Of a DNA stretch of 64,000 nt, positions 8,584 to 17,273 are shown in pieces. Position numbers and translations under genes: made by a program. The notes beneath the pieces were generated by a model that saw nothing but the letters and a program-made list of their open reading frames with translations, had not been told where the DNA came from and searched no databases. Within the stretch, counting starts at the first letter, position 1, and the number at the start of each line of letters is the position of its first letter. The DNA comes from Methylobacillus flagellatus_A (GTDB lineage: Bacteria; Pseudomonadota; Gammaproteobacteria; Burkholderiales; Methylophilaceae): the NCBI RefSeq assembly GCF_031344055.1, contig NZ_JADBEN010000004.1. One strand, 5' to 3'.

Positions 8584-9129
8584 GTGAACAAGAATATCGT
8601 GATCAGTGTATTGCTTGCAGCCATGTTGGCAGCTTGCTCGAGCAAGGCAGTGAAAGAAACTCCACAGGCGGCCGTCGAGGACAAGAGCCCAGTCGCCACT
8701 CAAAGCAGCAGTAGCACCACTAGCGATTCTGCTACGAGTGGCGTATCCGACTCCTCCTTGGCAAGCAACCCGCTGAAGGACCCTAACAACATCCTGTCCA
8801 AGCGCAACGTGTACTTCGATTTCGACAGCGATGCGATCAAGGCAGAGTTCCGCCCATTGATCGAGGCGCATGCGCAATACCTGAGCTCGCACGGTGATGC
8901 CAAGGTGTTCCTGCAAGGCAACACCGATGATCGCGGCACGCGCGAATACAACTTGTCCCTGGGTCAGCGCCGTGCCGTCGCTGTCAAGAAGGTGTTGAAC
9001 CTGCTTGGCGTGCAAGACGCGCAGATCGAGACAGTAAGCTTCGGCAAGGAAAAGGCGAATGCCGGTTGCGCGGATGAAACTTGCTGGCAGCAAGACCGCC
9101 GTGTAGAGCTTCTGTACCAAGGCGAGTAA
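8584..9129 (+). CDS. pal: Peptidoglycan-associated lipoprotein Pal
   Basis: Pal is the outer-membrane lipoprotein that binds peptidoglycan and TolB. The 181-residue precursor has a lipoprotein signal with the lipobox LAAC (acylated Cys 18), a Ser/Thr-rich linker, and an OmpA-like C-terminal domain (VYFDFDSDAIK; GNTDDRGTREYNLSLGQRRA). It starts with GTG behind a strong AAAGGAGAG ribosome-binding site. The 139-nt gap from tolB is the longest inside the operon and may hold a separate promoter, since Pal is needed in large amounts. Confidence 0.97.
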   Translation: MNKNIVISVLLAAMLAACSSKAVKETPQAAVEDKSPVATQSSSSTTSDSATSGVSDSSLASNPLKDPNNILSKRNVYFDFDSDAIKAEFRPLIEAHAQYLSSHGDAKVFLQGNTDDRGTREYNLSLGQRRAVAVKKVLNLLGVQDAQIETVSFGKEKANAGCADETCWQQDRRVELLYQGE

Positions 9130-9132
9130 TTC

Positions 9133-9951
9133 ATGATGCAGCGTTTACTGGTTCTGGTTGTAGTCGGTTTTCTCTCGCTGCCTCACTTGGTGCAGGCTGC
9201 GCTTTTCGGCGATGATGAGGCAAGAAAAAAGATCGCTGACCTGCAGCAGCAGGTTCAAGCCCAGAACCAGGAAACGCAAGCCGCGTTAGCGGAGTTGAAG
9301 AAGAGCCAGCAGGCCCTGGAAACCAAAAGCCAGGGCATGTTGGACCTGATGGGCCAGATAGACAGGCTCAATCAGGAAATCAGCCGCCTCAAGGGCGAGC
9401 TCGAAGTCGTCAACCACAATGTTGAAAATACACAGCAGCGTCAGCGCGATTTGTACGCTGACACTGATGGCCGCTTGCGCAAGCTGGAAGAAGGCGGCGT
9501 CCCTGCCACCGCTCAGAATGGCGGTGACGAGGGCAACGCACAAGCCGCTGCCAATGGCGATAGCCCTGAAGCGCGCGACCTGGAGGCAGCCAAGGCCTTC
9601 GCAGCCTCGGGCAAGTTCAAGGAAGCCTTCGACGCTTATGGCAAGTTCCTGCAAAGCTACCCAGGCTCCCCTTTGACTGCCGACGCATTGCTCGGCTTGG
9701 GCAGCGCGCAGTTCTCGCTGAAGAATTACAAGGCCTCCATCAATACCCAGCAAAAGCTGATTTCCCAGCACGCGAACAGCGACAAGGTGCCGGATGCGAT
9801 GTTCAGCATTGCCAATAGCCAAATCCAGCTCTCGGATGTGGAAGGCGCCAAGAAGACACTGCGTGGATTGCTGGAGAAATTCCCCAACCACGAGCTGGCC
9901 CCGAGCGCCAAGCGCCGCCTCAACGTGCTGGACTCGATCAAGTCCAGATAG
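9133..9951 (+). CDS. cpoB: Tol-Pal system protein CpoB (YbgF)
   Basis: CpoB is a periplasmic protein coordinating outer-membrane constriction with septal peptidoglycan synthesis. The 272-residue protein has a signal peptide (to about residue 22), an N-terminal trimerising coiled coil rich in Gln and Leu (about 28-105), and C-terminal TPR repeats from about 145 (AFASGKFKEAFDAYGKFLQSYP; SADKVPDAMFSIANS-like units). It follows pal by three bases, its usual place. Two consecutive ATG codons open the frame; either may be used. Confidence 0.95.
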   Translation: MMQRLLVLVVVGFLSLPHLVQAALFGDDEARKKIADLQQQVQAQNQETQAALAELKKSQQALETKSQGMLDLMGQIDRLNQEISRLKGELEVVNHNVENTQQRQRDLYADTDGRLRKLEEGGVPATAQNGGDEGNAQAAANGDSPEARDLEAAKAFAASGKFKEAFDAYGKFLQSYPGSPLTADALLGLGSAQFSLKNYKASINTQQKLISQHANSDKVPDAMFSIANSQIQLSDVEGAKKTLRGLLEKFPNHELAPSAKRRLNVLDSIKSR

Positions 9952-9957
9952 TTTTCC

Positions 9958-10596
9958 GTGTTACGCATCCATGAAATATTCCACTCCCTGCAAGGGGAGT
10001 CGTCGCGCGTAGGCCTGCCTACCGTTTTCGTGCGCCTGACGGGCTGTCCGATGCGCTGCGTCTATTGCGATACCGAGTATGCCTTCAAGGGCGGCAGCAA
10101 TATGTCGTTGGACGAGATCATGGTGCAGGTCGGCAGTTATGGCGCCAAGTATGTCTGCGTCACAGGCGGTGAGCCGCTCGCGCAAAAGAAGGAGTGCCTC
10201 AAGCTGCTCGAGCGCTTGTGCGACGACGGCTACGAGGTTTCGCTGGAGACTGGCGGCGCCATTGCCACCGATGGCGTGGACGAACGCGTCGCCGTGATCC
10301 TGGATATCAAGACGCCCGGCTCGGGCGAGCTGGCCAAGAACAAATGGGAAAACCTGCAGCGGCTCAAGCCGAATGACGAGATCAAGTTCGTGCTCTGCAG
10401 CCGCGAGGATTATGACTGGGCCAAGCAGTTGCTCGCAGAGCACGCCCTCAATGAAAAATGCCAGGTGATATTCTCGCCGGTGTTCAGCCAGGTCACGCCT
10501 ACCGATCTGGCAGACTGGGTGCTTGCCGACAAGTTGCCTGTGCGCATGCAGGTGCAGCTGCACAAGATCCTCTGGGGCGAGACGCCCGGCAAATAG
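9958..10596 (+). CDS. queE: 7-carboxy-7-deazaguanine synthase QueE
   Basis: QueE is a radical-SAM enzyme forming the 7-deazaguanine ring in queuosine (preQ0) synthesis. The 212-residue protein starts with GTG at 9958 and shows the N-terminal HEIFHSLQGES motif and the iron-sulfur motif CPMRCVYC (CxxxCxxC), followed by the SAM-binding VTGGEPL. It is six bases after cpoB, and queC follows, so the queuosine genes ride on the tol-pal operon as in many proteobacteria. Confidence 0.96.
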   Translation: MLRIHEIFHSLQGESSRVGLPTVFVRLTGCPMRCVYCDTEYAFKGGSNMSLDEIMVQVGSYGAKYVCVTGGEPLAQKKECLKLLERLCDDGYEVSLETGGAIATDGVDERVAVILDIKTPGSGELAKNKWENLQRLKPNDEIKFVLCSREDYDWAKQLLAEHALNEKCQVIFSPVFSQVTPTDLADWVLADKLPVRMQVQLHKILWGETPGK

Positions 10597-10638
10597 GCAT
10601 TCATGGCCGCGTATGCGGCTGTTATCAAGGAACAACAT

Positions 10639-11328
10639 ATGAGCAAGAGAGCCGTAGTGCTGTTGTCGGGCGGTCTGGATTCCGCCACGGTGCTCGCTAT
10701 CGCACGCAGCCAGGGCTATGAGGCCTATTGCCTGAGCCTGGACTATCAGCAGCGGCATCGCGCCGAGCTGGATGCCGCCGACCGTGTCACCGAGGCGCTA
10801 GGCGCCGCCTTGCATCGTACCGTGAAGCTGGATTTATCGGTATTCGGCGGCTCTGCGCTTACCGACGCCTCGATCGCCGTGCCGGAAGCGCCGAGCGAAG
10901 GCATTCCCGTGACCTATGTGCCCGCACGCAATACCATCATGCTGTCCTTGGCGCTGGCATGGGCCGAGGTGCTGGACGCGCGCGATATCTTCATCGGCGT
11001 GAACGCCCTGGATTATTCCGGCTATCCCGACTGCCGTGGCGAATATGTCCACGCCTTCCAGGCCATGGGCAACCTTGCGACCAAGAGCGCCGTCGAGGGG
11101 CGGACGATCACCATCCATGCGCCCTTGATCGATATGACCAAGGCCGAGATCGTCACCCAGGGCGCCGCGCTCGGGGTCGACTACAGCTTGACCGTTTCCT
11201 GCTACCAGGCGGATGCCGAAGGCAGGGCCTGCGGCGTATGCGATTCCTGCCGGTTGCGGCGCCAGGGCTTTGTCGCAGCGGGCCTGGCCGATCCCACCCG
11301 GTATGCGCCGACAGCAAATACTGCATGA
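10639..11328 (+). CDS. queC: 7-cyano-7-deazaguanine synthase QueC
   Basis: QueC is an ATP-dependent enzyme converting carboxy-deazaguanine to preQ0. The 229-residue product has the PP-loop ATP-binding motif LSGGLDSATVL at the N-terminus and a C-terminal zinc site (CYQADAEGRACGVCDSC). I chose ATG at 10639, which is preceded by AAGGA, over the in-frame ATG at 10603, which would add 12 residues not expected in the family. It follows queE by 42 nt. Confidence 0.96.
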   Translation: MSKRAVVLLSGGLDSATVLAIARSQGYEAYCLSLDYQQRHRAELDAADRVTEALGAALHRTVKLDLSVFGGSALTDASIAVPEAPSEGIPVTYVPARNTIMLSLALAWAEVLDARDIFIGVNALDYSGYPDCRGEYVHAFQAMGNLATKSAVEGRTITIHAPLIDMTKAEIVTQGAALGVDYSLTVSCYQADAEGRACGVCDSCRLRRQGFVAAGLADPTRYAPTANTA

Positions 11329-11333
11329 TTGAC

Positions 11334-11363
11334 TTGCCAAGACTATAAAAAATAACGTAAAAT
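11334..11363 (+). promoter_or_regulatory. Candidate sigma-70 promoter for rpsP operon
   Basis: TTGCCA at 11334-11339 and TAAAAT at 11358-11363 are separated by 18 bases, an acceptable sigma-70 layout, in the 71-nt gap after queC and 37 nt before the rpsP start. A promoter is expected here because ribosomal protein genes need strong transcription. The exact hexamers are a judgement by eye. Confidence 0.4.
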
Positions 11364-11399
11364 CCGCGCCTTTCAGTCTAATCCAAAGAGAACAAGATT

Positions 11400-11648
11400 A
11401 TGGTGATTATTCGTCTCGCCCGCGGTGGCGCGAAGAAAGCTCCTTTTTACAGCGTCGTTGTCGCTGATTCCCGTAACCGTCGTGACGGCCGTTTCATCGA
11501 GCGCGTTGGTTTCTACAACCCGCTCGCGAAGGAAGGCCAAGAAGGCCTGCGCCTGAACAGCGAGCGTATCGCTCACTGGCGTAGCAACGGTGCTCAGTTG
11601 TCTGACAGCGTCGCTCGCCTGGTTAAGCAAGCTCAAAAGTCTGCTTAA
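11400..11648 (+). CDS. rpsP: 30S ribosomal protein S16
   Basis: S16 is a small-subunit ribosomal protein needed for 30S assembly. The 82-residue sequence begins MVIIRLARGGAKKAPFYSVVVADSR and continues IERVGFYNPLA, which is diagnostic for the family. It heads the rpsP-rimM-trmD-rplS operon. Codon use is strongly biased, as expected for a highly expressed gene. Confidence 0.98.
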   Translation: MVIIRLARGGAKKAPFYSVVVADSRNRRDGRFIERVGFYNPLAKEGQEGLRLNSERIAHWRSNGAQLSDSVARLVKQAQKSA

Positions 11649-11683
11649 TTGAAGGGCCGCTGTGAAAGCGGTTGCTGCAAGTT

Positions 11684-12196
11684 GTGAGTGAATTAGTCAT
11701 TATGGGGCGCATCGTCGCCCCTTATGGCGTTTATGGTTGGGTGAAAGTCCAGCCGGATACCGAGTATATCGACAGCCTGTTTGATTATGACCGCTGGATG
11801 CTGGGGCGCGGTGATCCGAAGCGCCCAGAGCAGTGGCGGCCGTATGAGGTCGAAAAGGCAAAAGTGCATAACGACCTGCTGCTGGTCAAGCTGGAAGGCG
11901 TAGACGACCGCGACCAGGCGTTCGCCTGCAAGGGCATGCATGTCGCGGTGCGCCGGGACGAGTTGCCTGAGCCCGAAGAGGACGAGTATTACTGGTCCGA
12001 CCTGATCGGCCTGCAAGTGCGCAACCAGCAAGGCATAGACTTCGGCCAGGTGGCGGATGTATTTGCCACGGGAGCCAACGATGTGCTGGTGGTGAAAGGC
12101 GACCGTGAGCGTTTGTTGCCTTTTATCGGCCAGGTCGTGCTTGAAGTGGATATCGATGCCAAGGCTATCTTGGTGGATTGGGATGCGGAATTTTGA
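11684..12196 (+). CDS. rimM: Ribosome maturation factor RimM
   Basis: RimM is an assembly factor that binds S19 in maturing 30S subunits. The roughly 170-residue protein has the N-terminal GRIVAPYGVYGWVKV motif and the PRC-barrel C-terminal region (YYWSDLIGLQV, DVFATGANDVLVV, LPFIGQVV). The start is uncertain: GTG at 11684 fits the family N-terminus, while TTG at 11672 and ATG at 11702 are alternatives and none has a good ribosome-binding site. It lies between rpsP and trmD and overlaps trmD. Confidence 0.94.
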   Translation: MSELVIMGRIVAPYGVYGWVKVQPDTEYIDSLFDYDRWMLGRGDPKRPEQWRPYEVEKAKVHNDLLLVKLEGVDDRDQAFACKGMHVAVRRDELPEPEEDEYYWSDLIGLQVRNQQGIDFGQVADVFATGANDVLVVKGDRERLLPFIGQVVLEVDIDAKAILVDWDAEF

Positions 12197-12987
12197 GCGA
12201 GGTCGGCCATACGCAGGAAAGGCGCGCCACGCAGTTTGACGTGGTGACCCTGTTCCCGGAAATGTTCGATGCCTTGACCAGGTTCGGCATCAGTTCCCGG
12301 GCCCAGGAACGCGGTATTTATGAACTGGCGTTGTGGAACCCTAGAGATTTCACAACAGACAATTACCGCACCATAGACGATAGGCCGTACGGCGGCGGCC
12401 CAGGCATGGTCATGTTGGCCGAGCCGTTGGAAAAGGCGATTGCGGCAGCGAAAATCCGGCAGCAGTCGCGCGGTGTGGAGAATCCCAAAGTGATTCACCT
12501 CTCGCCGCAGGGCGTACCGCTTAAGCATGAGCACGTGATGCAGTTGAAGGATGCGCCCGGCTTGATATTGCTGGCGAGCCGCTATGAAGGTGTGGACGAG
12601 CGCTTGCTGTCCACGCTGGTGGATGAAGAATATTCGATCGGCGACTATGTGTTGTCTGGCGGTGAAATTCCCGCCATGGCGATATTGGACGCGATCATCA
12701 GGCAGTTGCCCGGTAGCCTGGGCGACGCCGGTTCGGCAGAGGAAGATTCCTTTGCCGATGGGTTGCTGGATTGCCCGCATTACACCCGCCCAGAGGAGTA
12801 TGCGGGGCAGAAGGTGCCGGAAGTGCTGTTGTCCGGCAACCATGCCAAGATCAAGCGCTGGCGGCTGAAGCAATCGCTGGCGCGAACCCGGGCACGACGC
12901 CCGGATTTATTGGCCGCAAGGCCGTTGACGAAAGAGGAATCTCGGCTGCTTATGGAAATAGAGCAGGAACAAGATTCCCATAACTAA
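12193..12987 (+). CDS. trmD: tRNA (guanine-N1)-methyltransferase TrmD
   Basis: TrmD methylates G37 of tRNAs that read CNN codons, preventing frameshifting. The product shows FDVVTLFPEMF at the N-terminus, the trefoil-knot SAM site (LASRYEGVDERLL and SIGDYVLSGGE), and YTRPEEYAG. I place the start at TTG 12193, overlapping the rimM stop codon, giving 264 residues. A GTG at 12241 is an alternative that would begin just inside the conserved region. TTG starts are uncommon, so the start is less certain than the gene. Confidence 0.95.
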   Translation: MSEVGHTQERRATQFDVVTLFPEMFDALTRFGISSRAQERGIYELALWNPRDFTTDNYRTIDDRPYGGGPGMVMLAEPLEKAIAAAKIRQQSRGVENPKVIHLSPQGVPLKHEHVMQLKDAPGLILLASRYEGVDERLLSTLVDEEYSIGDYVLSGGEIPAMAILDAIIRQLPGSLGDAGSAEEDSFADGLLDCPHYTRPEEYAGQKVPEVLLSGNHAKIKRWRLKQSLARTRARRPDLLAARPLTKEESRLLMEIEQEQDSHN

Positions 12988-13000
12988 AAGGAAGCAAAAA

Positions 13001-13390
13001 ATGGCTGATATCATCAAGCAACTGGAACAGGAAGAAATTGCCCGCCTTGGCAAGACCATTCCCTCTTTCGCGCCAGGCGACACCGTTGTCGTTGGTGTTA
13101 ACGTGGTTGAAGGTACACGTAAGCGTGTACAGGCATACGAAGGCGTCGTGATCGCAATCCGCAACCGCGGCCTGAATTCTTCCTTCATCGTGCGCAAGAT
13201 ATCCTCCGGCGAAGGCGTGGAACGTACTTTCCAAACTTACTCCCCGCTGATCGCCAGCATCGAAGTCAAGCGCCGTGGCGACGTACGCCGCAGCAAGCTG
13301 TACTACTTGCGCGAGCGCTCCGGCAAGTCCGCACGTATCAAGGAAAAGCTGCAACTGCGCGCTCCCAAGGAAACAACCAGCGCAGAATAA
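13001..13390 (+). CDS. rplS: 50S ribosomal protein L19
   Basis: L19 lies at the 30S-50S interface of the ribosome. The 129-residue product has the family sequence IPSFAPGDTVVVGVNVVEGTRKRVQ with the core GVVIAIRNRGLNSSF and the C-terminal RRSKLYYLRERSGKSARIKE. It closes the rpsP operon and is followed by a clear terminator. Confidence 0.98.
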   Translation: MADIIKQLEQEEIARLGKTIPSFAPGDTVVVGVNVVEGTRKRVQAYEGVVIAIRNRGLNSSFIVRKISSGEGVERTFQTYSPLIASIEVKRRGDVRRSKLYYLRERSGKSARIKEKLQLRAPKETTSAE

Positions 13391-13415
13391 GCGTTTGCTT
13401 GTTGGCAGTGTAAGA

Positions 13416-13440
13416 AAGCCCCGGCCTCCGGGGCTTTTTC
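13416..13440 (+). terminator. Rho-independent terminator after rplS
   Basis: The hairpin AGCCCCGG-CCT-CCGGGGCT is followed by a run of T, 26 nt after the rplS stop codon. It ends the rpsP-rimM-trmD-rplS operon. Confidence 0.9.
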
Positions 13441-13516
13441 ATTTTTACTGATCCTGTTTTTGCTGATCTTGCTGCATCGCGTTTTTTATCGCGCTATTTT
13501 CCTCTATCATCGCCAT

Positions 13517-14005
13517 ATGGGACCGAAACAAACGCCTTCCTTCGATGCCGTCGTCACTGCGCCTTTCGGCGCGATAGGGATCAATGTCTCGAACGACTAT
13601 GTGACGGGCATGCGCCTGCTCTCCGAGCAGTTGCCGGCGTTTTGCAGCGCCAATCCTTTTGTCCAGCATGTCGCGCGGCAAGTCGGGCAATACCTGCAAG
13701 ATGCTGCCGCGCCGCTCGATTTCCCTTATGTGCTCCAGGGCACCTTGTTCCAGAAGCGGGTATGGCAGGCCATGTCCGCGATCCCGCTTGGCGAGGTATG
13801 GACGTATGGCGAGCTGGCGGAGCGGGTGAGGTCCGGTTCGCGGGCGGTTGCCAATGTCTGCGGCGCCAATCACCTGACCTTGGTGATCCCCTGCCACCGC
13901 ATTGTCGCCAAGGGCGGCCTGGGCGGGTTCATGCAGGGCGATGCCAAGGGACTGGCAATCAAGCGCTGGCTGTTGCAGCACGAGCGGGCCGATGGATACC
14001 GTTGA
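13517..14005 (+). CDS. ogt: Methylated-DNA--[protein]-cysteine S-methyltransferase
   Basis: This suicide DNA repair enzyme removes O6-alkyl groups from guanine. The 162-residue product carries the helix-turn-helix region (FQKRVWQAMSAIPLGEVWTYGELA), the Asn hinge (ANHL) and the active-site motif IPCHRIV with the acceptor Cys, then GGLGGF. The ATG at 13517 is used; an upstream in-frame ATG at 13460 would add an unlikely hydrophobic stretch within the rplS terminator leader. Its 3' end overlaps xerD by 14 bases. Alkyl repair may matter in a C1-metabolising cell, but that is only a thought. Confidence 0.93.
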   Translation: MGPKQTPSFDAVVTAPFGAIGINVSNDYVTGMRLLSEQLPAFCSANPFVQHVARQVGQYLQDAAAPLDFPYVLQGTLFQKRVWQAMSAIPLGEVWTYGELAERVRSGSRAVANVCGANHLTLVIPCHRIVAKGGLGGFMQGDAKGLAIKRWLLQHERADGYR

Positions 14006-14885
14006 CGCGCTGCTAGACAACTTTATCGACCATTTGTGGCTGGAAGACGGCCTGGCAAAGAACACCTTGTCCAGCTACCGCCAGGACCTGGCCGCATTTG
14101 CCGCCTGGCTGCAACAGGCCCGGCATAGGACTATGCTGGAAGCCGGCCCGGAGGATATCCAGGGATTCATCGCGTTCCGCTTTCCGCAAAGCAAGCCGCG
14201 CAGTATCAGCCGCTTGGTTGCCAGCCTACGCCGCTTCTACCGCTTTGCCTTGCGCGAGTCCCATATCGATGTTGATCCCAGCATCCACATCGAGTCGCCG
14301 AAACTGCCGCGCTCCTTGCCCAAGAGCTTGAGCGAAGACGACGTGGAGCGGTTGATCGATGCGCCTGACCACAATACCAACCTCGGGTTGCGCGACCGCG
14401 CCATGCTGGAAACGCTTTACGCGACAGGGCTGCGGGTTTCCGAGCTCGTCGGCATGCATGTCACCGAGCTGAGCCTGACGGATGGCGTGGTGCGCATCAC
14501 CGGCAAGGGCAGCAAGACGCGGCTGGTGCCGCTGGGCGAACAATCTGTGGAATGGCTGGCGCGCTACCTGCAGGAAGGCCGTCCGTCCATCCTGCAGCAA
14601 CGCCTGAGCGATCACTTGTTCGTGACCCAGCGTGGCGAAGGCATGACGCGCCAGGCTTTCTGGTACATCATCAAGCGTTACGCCTCAATCGCTGGCATCC
14701 AGGTTGCTCTGTCGCCGCACGTACTGCGCCATGCCTTCGCCACCCATTTGCTCAACCACGGCGCAGACCTGCGCGTGGTGCAGATGCTGCTCGGTCATGC
14801 CGACATCTCCACCACGCAGATCTATACCCACGTCGCGCGCGAGCGCTTGAAGCAATTGCACCAGGCGCATCATCCGCGCGGCTGA
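13992..14885 (+). CDS. xerD: Site-specific tyrosine recombinase XerD
   Basis: XerD resolves chromosome dimers at dif together with XerC. The 297-residue protein begins MDTVDALLDNFIDHLWLEDG, typical of XerD, with the SAM-like N-terminal domain, then catalytic Arg in ATGLRVSE, Lys in GKGSKTR, HVLRHAFA (H-x-x-R), LGHADISTTQIYTH with the nucleophilic Tyr. It is unrelated to the prophage integrase at 23.7-24.7 kb. It overlaps the preceding methyltransferase gene by 14 bases, so the two are probably co-transcribed. Confidence 0.95.
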   Translation: MDTVDALLDNFIDHLWLEDGLAKNTLSSYRQDLAAFAAWLQQARHRTMLEAGPEDIQGFIAFRFPQSKPRSISRLVASLRRFYRFALRESHIDVDPSIHIESPKLPRSLPKSLSEDDVERLIDAPDHNTNLGLRDRAMLETLYATGLRVSELVGMHVTELSLTDGVVRITGKGSKTRLVPLGEQSVEWLARYLQEGRPSILQQRLSDHLFVTQRGEGMTRQAFWYIIKRYASIAGIQVALSPHVLRHAFATHLLNHGADLRVVQMLLGHADISTTQIYTHVARERLKQLHQAHHPRG

Positions 14886-14899
14886 TACTTGCTTGCTGG

Positions 14900-15667
14900 T
14901 CAGGCGATCATCTCGAAGCGCTCGATTGCGCGGAACACAAAGCTAGGCTGCACGCCGAAGCTTTGATGGAAACAGTTGCTGAAATGCGCCGAGTCGGTGA
15001 ATCCGTTATTGAGCGCCACGTGGGTCATATTGTCCGCGTGGTAAAACTGCCCGGCCGCTGTCAGCAATCTTTTCCAGCGCCTGAAGCGCCTGTAAGGATT
15101 GCCGGTTTCCGCCCTGAATAAATGCAGGAACCTGGACGGAGAGAGATCGACCGCGGCGGCAAGGTATTCATTGGGAAAATTCCGGTCGGGCTCATTGCGC
15201 ATGATCTCGATCGCGGCCTGTATGCGCGGGTCGATCGCGTGTCTGCTGGATGCTTCACCTAATAAGCGGTTCAGCCGGGCATCCACTTCGCCCTTGGTTG
15301 GATCGTCCTCGTAGATGCTGCGGAAGCAATCGACTAGCCCTGCGTCGTGGAAAGTGGTGGCGGAATGCGTGCGATAGGGAAAGCGTTGCCGCAGCAACTG
15401 AAATTCCGGGCTGTCCATCTCCACGAACATTTTGCCGTGTATGCCGTTGCCGAAATCAATCTCATGGTTGACGCCGGGAGGAATGATGGCACAACTGCAT
15501 GCTAAGGGGTCTTCGCGATTGATCCTGATCTGGAACGGCTTGTAGATGCCGACATGGATCGCGGCAGCGCCATATAGGTGCTGGCCGAGCGGAGGGGACG
15601 GGCCGAAATACAGCACTTTTCCTGGCCAGAGAAATATTCTCAGGTGGGTCGGGTAGGCAGTCAACAT
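14900..15667 (-). CDS. AraC-family transcriptional regulator
   Basis: This 255-residue regulator has a cupin-like N-terminal half and a C-terminal AraC DNA-binding domain with two helix-turn-helix units: EYLAAAVDLSPSRFLHLFRAETGNPYRR (cut here as seen) around residue 168 and MTHVALNNGFTDSAHFSNCFHQSFG around residue 215. It is transcribed divergently from a DUF3047-like gene 97 nt away, so regulation of that gene is plausible. The ligand is unknown. It is convergent with xerD, with 14 nt between stops. Confidence 0.87.
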   Translation of the reverse strand: MLTAYPTHLRIFLWPGKVLYFGPSPPLGQHLYGAAAIHVGIYKPFQIRINREDPLACSCAIIPPGVNHEIDFGNGIHGKMFVEMDSPEFQLLRQRFPYRTHSATTFHDAGLVDCFRSIYEDDPTKGEVDARLNRLLGEASSRHAIDPRIQAAIEIMRNEPDRNFPNEYLAAAVDLSPSRFLHLFRAETGNPYRRFRRWKRLLTAAGQFYHADNMTHVALNNGFTDSAHFSNCFHQSFGVQPSFVFRAIERFEMIA

Positions 15668-15764
15668 AGCTGATTTTTACAAGAACCGATAGGTTGGAAT
15701 CCCTAGAATATCAAGTTCATAAGCAATAGTTCAATGATCGTTAATACCAGGACGAGGTGGGGCA

Positions 15765-16844
15765 ATGAATTCAGAAGAATTTAAACGCGGTTTCGAGTCG
15801 ATTTTGCAACAATCTCCAGCAGGTGTGGTGCAGGATTTCCATTTTCTTGATTTGTCGTCCCGGGATGTGCCTTGGATCGACAGCGGAATCGACGTGCAGG
15901 AAGGCGACCGTTTCAGCAGTTTCGCGACTGGCAAGACAACGTTGAGCGGAACCCCGATCTGGATCGGCCCGCATTACCAACTATGGTTCCGGATAGGTGA
16001 GGATGGCAAAGTCTTTCGCGGTACGCGCGACACGCATTCCTGGCAGGCTACGCATGCAGGCAGGCTTTATCTAGCAAGCTATTTTCCCGGTGAATGGGCG
16101 GACGCAAGCGGTAAGCTGGCCACGCCGAAGGAAGCCTATGGCCTGGTAGAGGGAGGCTTCAGTCTGTTGTTGCTGCGCTGGCAGGCGGAACCTCGGCAGG
16201 GCTTGGAGCATCTGTTGCAACTGGGGGATGTCAACGGGTTGTTGCAGCAGGAAGCAGACCGTCTTGCCAATGGAGTGGATATCCCCGAAGGATGGCAATA
16301 TCTTTGGTTCATCGGGCCGGCGGAGATATATCGCAAGCATGCACATGAGCATGGCGAAAGCATGTGCTGCAATACGCATAATGACGTCGGCCTGCTGCAA
16401 CAGGATGTGGATGTGCCGCTAGTGCCCGATGCTGAGTTGAAATGGTCCTGGAAAGTTGACCTTTTGCCGTCCAGCGTCGCCGAAGATACATTGCCTACCC
16501 ACGATTACATGAGCATCGCTGTCGAGTTTGATAACGGGCAGGACATCACTTACTACTGGAGCGCCGGCCTGCCGGTCGGCACTGGCTATCGCTGCCCAAT
16601 ACCAAGCTGGACGGCGCGCGAGACCCATGTCGTGGTCCGCTCGGGAGAGCAGGACCTGGGCAAGTGGCTGAATGAACAGCGCAACCTGTACGAGGATTAT
16701 GCCAGGTACATAGGCGGCGCAATGCCGGGGCGGATTGTGCGCGTATGGCTGATTGCCTTGAGCTTATTCCAGCACCGGGAGGGGAAGTGCGAATACAGGG
16801 ATATTGAACTGCGGGCCGAAGGCAGCGTTGTTCCGGTCAAGTAA
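15765..16844 (+). CDS. DUF3047-like protein of unknown function
   Basis: The 359-residue protein has no signal peptide or membrane segment. Its C-terminal half resembles DUF3047: LKWSWKVDLLP, a conserved YMSIAVEFDNGQDITYYWS, a basic-hydrophobic VVVRSGEQDLGKW, and YEDYARYIGGAMPGRIVRVWL, in the order expected for that family. The N-terminal half contains aromatic motifs (TPIWIGPHYQLWFRI). A good ribosome-binding site (GAGGTGGGG) precedes the ATG. It diverges from the AraC gene, which may control it. No function is proposed. Confidence 0.75.
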   Translation: MNSEEFKRGFESILQQSPAGVVQDFHFLDLSSRDVPWIDSGIDVQEGDRFSSFATGKTTLSGTPIWIGPHYQLWFRIGEDGKVFRGTRDTHSWQATHAGRLYLASYFPGEWADASGKLATPKEAYGLVEGGFSLLLLRWQAEPRQGLEHLLQLGDVNGLLQQEADRLANGVDIPEGWQYLWFIGPAEIYRKHAHEHGESMCCNTHNDVGLLQQDVDVPLVPDAELKWSWKVDLLPSSVAEDTLPTHDYMSIAVEFDNGQDITYYWSAGLPVGTGYRCPIPSWTARETHVVVRSGEQDLGKWLNEQRNLYEDYARYIGGAMPGRIVRVWLIALSLFQHREGKCEYRDIELRAEGSVVPVK

Positions 16845-16846
16845 TG

Positions 16847-17203
16847 TTATTGGGCACGGCCCCGCTCTATCACTACTCCCAACGCCTTCAGTCCCGGCAA
16901 AATGCCCGGTTTGGCGACGCGTAGCTTGACCCAGGGTGCGCCGAATTCCTGCATGATGAGCTGGCAGATATGTTCAGCCAGGGCCTCGACCAGCTTGAAC
17001 GAGCGTTCTGCCAGCGTTTCGCGGATGCGCGAGACGACCATGCCGTAATCGATGGTGTCGCCGATGTCGTCGGTCTGGCAGGAGCTGCTGTCGGGCATGG
17101 CGATTTCAATGTCGAGGATGATGGTTTGCGCCGTGAGGCGTTCCCAGTCAGGCACGCCGAGATGGGTTTGCACCTTGACTTCGCTGAGAAAAATGATGTC
17201 CAT
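16847..17203 (-). CDS. folB: Dihydroneopterin aldolase FolB
   Basis: FolB makes 6-hydroxymethyl-dihydropterin in folate synthesis. The 118-residue protein shows the family N-terminus MDIIFLSEVKVQTHLGVPDWER, followed by DTIDYGMVVSRI, ERSFKLVEALAEHIC and the KPGILPGLKALGVVIER C-terminus (the usual motif being KPxAlpga..vgv.i.R). It is divergent from plsY, and C1-carrying folate is of course central to methylotrophs. Confidence 0.94.
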   Translation of the reverse strand: MDIIFLSEVKVQTHLGVPDWERLTAQTIILDIEIAMPDSSSCQTDDIGDTIDYGMVVSRIRETLAERSFKLVEALAEHICQLIMQEFGAPWVKLRVAKPGILPGLKALGVVIERGRAQ

Positions 17204-17273
17204 ATGAGCGGGGATCCTGCGTTAGGGCTTGTGGGCTGATAGAATACGGCAACTCAATTTTAATCCAATCCTC